Source of the DNA: Oceanithermus profundus DSM 14977
GTDB lineage: Bacteria; Deinococcota; Deinococci; Deinococcales; Marinithermaceae
Reading direction: 5' to 3'
DNA: 64,000 nucleotides
Assembly (NCBI RefSeq): GCF_000183745.1
Contig: NC_014761.1
Coordinates: 744,001 to 808,000 of the forward strand
The stretch's first letter is position 1; every line of letters starts with the position of its first letter. The notes beneath the pieces are model-generated. The model had not been told where the DNA came from and searched no databases. It saw only the letters and a list, made by a program, of their open reading frames with translations. The translations under genes were made by a program, and so were the position numbers. Positions 60,833-64,000 of this stretch are shown piece by piece.

Positions 60833-62515
60833 ATGAACGGAGCGGAAGCGATACTCGAAGCCCTGGCGCGGGAAGGCGTGGAGGTGATCTTCGGGGTGCC
60901 GGGCGGGGCGAACATGCCCATCTACGACGCCATGTACGACCGCCCCGAGTTCAAGCACGTCCTGGGTCGCCACGAGCAAGGTTCGATCCATGCGGCCGAA
61001 GGCTATGCGAGCAGCTCGGGGCGGACCGGCGTCGTTTTCGCGACCAGCGGTCCGGGCGCGCTCAACCTGGTCACCGGGCTGGCCGACGCCCTCATGGACT
61101 CGGTGCCTATCGTGGCCATCACCGGCCAGGTGGCCCGGGCGGCCGTGGGCACCGACGCCTTCCAGGAGGCCGACGTGACCGGCGTGACCATGCCCATCAC
61201 CAAGCACAACTACCTGGTGCAGGACGTGAACGAGATCCCCCGCATCGTCAAGGAAGCCTTCCTCATCGCTTCCACGGGCCGGCCGGGCCCGGTGCTGATC
61301 GACGTGCCCAAGGACGTTCAGCTCGAAGAGTTCACCGGCAGTTTCGACGTGCAGCCGCGGCTCGCGGGCTACCGGCCCACGACCAAGGGGCACCCCCGCC
61401 AGCTGGAGAAGGCGTTGTCCGCGCTTCGCGACGCCGAGCGTCCGGTCATGATGGTCGGCGGCGGCGGGCACAATGCGGCCGAGGCGCTGCGGCGGTTCGC
61501 CGAGAAGTCGGGGATCCCGGTGATCACCACGCTCAAGGGGCTGGGCGTGCTGCCCGGCGACCATCCACAGGTGCTGGGCATGCCGGGCATGCATGGCACC
61601 GTGGCCGCCAACCGCGCGATCCAGCACGCCGATCTGATCCTGGCGATCGGCCTGCGCTTCGACGACCGCATCACCGGCAACATCGCCAAGTTCGCTCCCA
61701 ACGTCAAGACCTTGATCCACGTGGACATCGATCCGGCGGAGATCGGGAAGGTGGTGGAGACGCACGTCCCCATCGTGGGCGACGCCCGCTGGGTGGCGGA
61801 GAAGCTGGCCCAGGCCGCGGAGGCGCTGGCGCTCGAGCCCTGGTGGGAGCGGATCCGCGAATGGCAGCGCAAGCACCCGCTGCCCATGCCGCGCCGCGAA
61901 CGGCTTTCCTCGCAGGAGGTCATCCGCGCCTTCTGGGAGGCCACCGGCGGCGACGCCTACGTGACCACGGGGGTGGGGCAGCACCAGATGTTCGCCGCGC
62001 AGTTCTGGCGGCCGCAGCGTCCGCGCAGCTTCGTCACCTCCGGCGGACTGGGCACCATGGGGTTCGGCCTGCCCGCGGCCGTGGGGGTGCAGGTGGCCCA
62101 CCCCGGGGCCACGGTGCTCAACTTCGACGGCGACGGCTCCTTCCAGATGACGCTGCAGGAGCTGGCCACCCTCGTCAAGTACCGGCTGCCCGTCAAGACC
62201 GTGCTGCTCAACAACGGATACCTGGGCATGGTGCGCCAGTGGCAGGACCTGTTCAACGACAGGCGCTACGCCGAGGTGCACCTCGAGGACTCGAACCCCG
62301 ACTTCGCCAAACTGGCCGAGGCCTTCGGCGTCAAGGGCTTCACGGTCGAGCGCCGCGAGGACCTGAAGGAAGCGGTGGAGGCGACGCTGGCCCACGACGG
62401 ACCGGTGCTGGCCGAGTTCCGCGTCTTCCACGAGGAAGGCGTCTTCCCGATGATCCCCGCGGGCGGAAGCGCCGAGGACATGATCATCGAAAACCCCCGG
62501 GAGGTGCAGTCGTGA
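60833..62515 (+). CDS. ilvB: Acetolactate synthase large subunit
   Basis: TPP enzyme for the first common step of branched-chain synthesis. 560 residues. [19 protein letters not shown], catalytic-type Glu in [12 protein letters not shown], and TPP/Mg motif [17 protein letters not shown] at 60833 follows AGGAGG; a TTG at 60812 is not used. Coupled to ilvN by GTGA overlap. Confidence 0.98.
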   Translation: MNGAEAILEALAREGVEVIFGVPGGANMPIYDAMYDRPEFKHVLGRHEQGSIHAAEGYASSSGRTGVVFATSGPGALNLVTGLADALMDSVPIVAITGQVARAAVGTDAFQEADVTGVTMPITKHNYLVQDVNEIPRIVKEAFLIASTGRPGPVLIDVPKDVQLEEFTGSFDVQPRLAGYRPTTKGHPRQLEKALSALRDAERPVMMVGGGGHNAAEALRRFAEKSGIPVITTLKGLGVLPGDHPQVLGMPGMHGTVAANRAIQHADLILAIGLRFDDRITGNIAKFAPNVKTLIHVDIDPAEIGKVVETHVPIVGDARWVAEKLAQAAEALALEPWWERIREWQRKHPLPMPRRERLSSQEVIRAFWEATGGDAYVTTGVGQHQMFAAQFWRPQRPRSFVTSGGLGTMGFGLPAAVGVQVAHPGATVLNFDGDGSFQMTLQELATLVKYRLPVKTVLLNNGYLGMVRQWQDLFNDRRYAEVHLEDSNPDFAKLAEAFGVKGFTVERREDLKEAVEATLAHDGPVLAEFRVFHEEGVFPMIPAGGSAEDMIIENPREVQS

Positions 62516-63020
62516 GGCACATCGTGAGCGTGCTCGTCGAGGACCATCCGCGGGTGCTCACCCGCATCACCTCGCTCTTCGCCCGGCGCGGCTTCAACAT
62601 CGAGTCGCTGGCGGTGGGGAAGACCCACCTGCCCGGGCTTTCCCGCATCTCGATCGTGGTGCTCGGGGACGACCGCACGATCGAACAGGTGGAGAAGCAG
62701 CTGAACAAGCTGGTCGAGGTCATCAAGGTGACCGACCATACCGAACCCCACGTCGAGCGCGAGATGGCGCTGGTCAAGGTGCGCACCGAAGGCGTGGAGG
62801 AGCGGCTGCAGATCAAGGAGATCGTCGAGGCCTTCCGCGCCCGTCCGGTGGACGTGGGGCGCTCGAGCTCGATCTACGAGGTGACCGGCGACCCCGGCAA
62901 GATCGAGGGGTTCATCGCCGGGCTGGAACCCTACGGCGTGCTCGAGGTGATGCGCACCGGCGCGATCGCCATGAGCAGGGGCGAAGCTATACTGAAGCCC
63001 AGATTGAAAAAGGAGGCGGT

Positions 63021-63024
<4 letters not shown>
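62512..63024 (+). CDS. ilvN: Acetolactate synthase small (regulatory) subunit
   Basis: 170 residues. ACT domain at residues 3-75 ([20 protein letters not shown]) for valine feedback and a C-terminal ALS_ss domain ([15 protein letters not shown]). Start is GTG at 62512 overlapping ilvB. Overlaps ilvC by 4 nt. Confidence 0.96.

Positions 63025-64000
<976 letters not shown>

Overview
The window is 64 kb of GC-rich chromosome with almost no wasted space. Gene content (rplM/rpsI close to Thermus versions, short ArgA-type acetyltransferase, split B12-binding mutase subunit, ComB) and the many mRNAs that appear to start at or within a few bases of the start codon (a -10 box TANNNT about 6-8 nt before the ATG/GTG) point to the Deinococcus-Thermus phylum, family Thermaceae; a marine genus such as Oceanithermus or Marinithermus is my guess from memory, not a search result. 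No rRNA, tRNA, CRISPR array or insertion sequence was seen.

Layout. 1-2.6 kb: 3' end of a peptide ABC transporter operon (permease fragment, two ATPases). 2.7-5.65 kb: a secreted beta-rich protein and an S9 peptidase. 5.7-13.1 kb: a lower-GC block that looks like a ribosomally made peptide (RiPP) locus: two paralogous small precursors on the minus strand, a radical SAM/SPASM maturase, a possible small secreted protein, a large MalT/SARP-like regulator with a dead P-loop, an M16 zinc peptidase, a winged-helix protein and an MFS exporter. 13.1-23.3 kb: acyl-CoA dehydrogenase, DUF3108-like protein, hisD, plsY, B12-binding protein, uvrC, a repeat island, dsbB, ftsY, gltX. 23.5-31 kb: sugar-type ABC importer with two Gfo/Idh oxidoreductases, then ppsA. 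31-38 kb: uppP, rpsI, rplM, a pterin dehydratase, then argG-argH-acetyltransferase-carA behind an apparent arginine attenuator. 38-51 kb: cupin, fhs, mtaB-like methylthiotransferase, HIT protein, nuclease, phosphoribosyltransferases, ABC ATPase, two Crp-family regulators, rpe, comB, nucleoside phosphorylase, enoyl-CoA hydratase, HD hydrolase and TerC-like protein. 51-54 kb: an ABC-2 exporter with a secreted NEW3-type protein. 54-64 kb: branched-chain amino acid genes, leuC-leuD-leuB-SDR-ilvD on the minus strand and ilvB-ilvN-ilvC on the plus strand, separated by a 1 kb repeat island; both operons start with an apparent leader-peptide attenuator.

How parts work together. The leu and ilv operons supply most steps of valine/isoleucine/leucine synthesis and the arg operon the last steps of arginine synthesis plus carbamoyl phosphate. 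All three amino-acid operons share one design: a near-consensus promoter with a 17-nt spacer, a short leader peptide starting 9-10 nt after the -10 box and rich in the end-product amino acid (often with rare CTA or CGA codons), then a hairpin terminator before the first gene. The RiPP-like block has all parts expected of a self-contained system: precursors, modifying enzyme, leader peptidase candidate, exporter and dedicated regulators.

The most promising undescribed material is the RiPP locus at 5.7-13.1 kb, the three leader-peptide attenuators, and the mosaic hairpin repeats shared by three intergenic islands.
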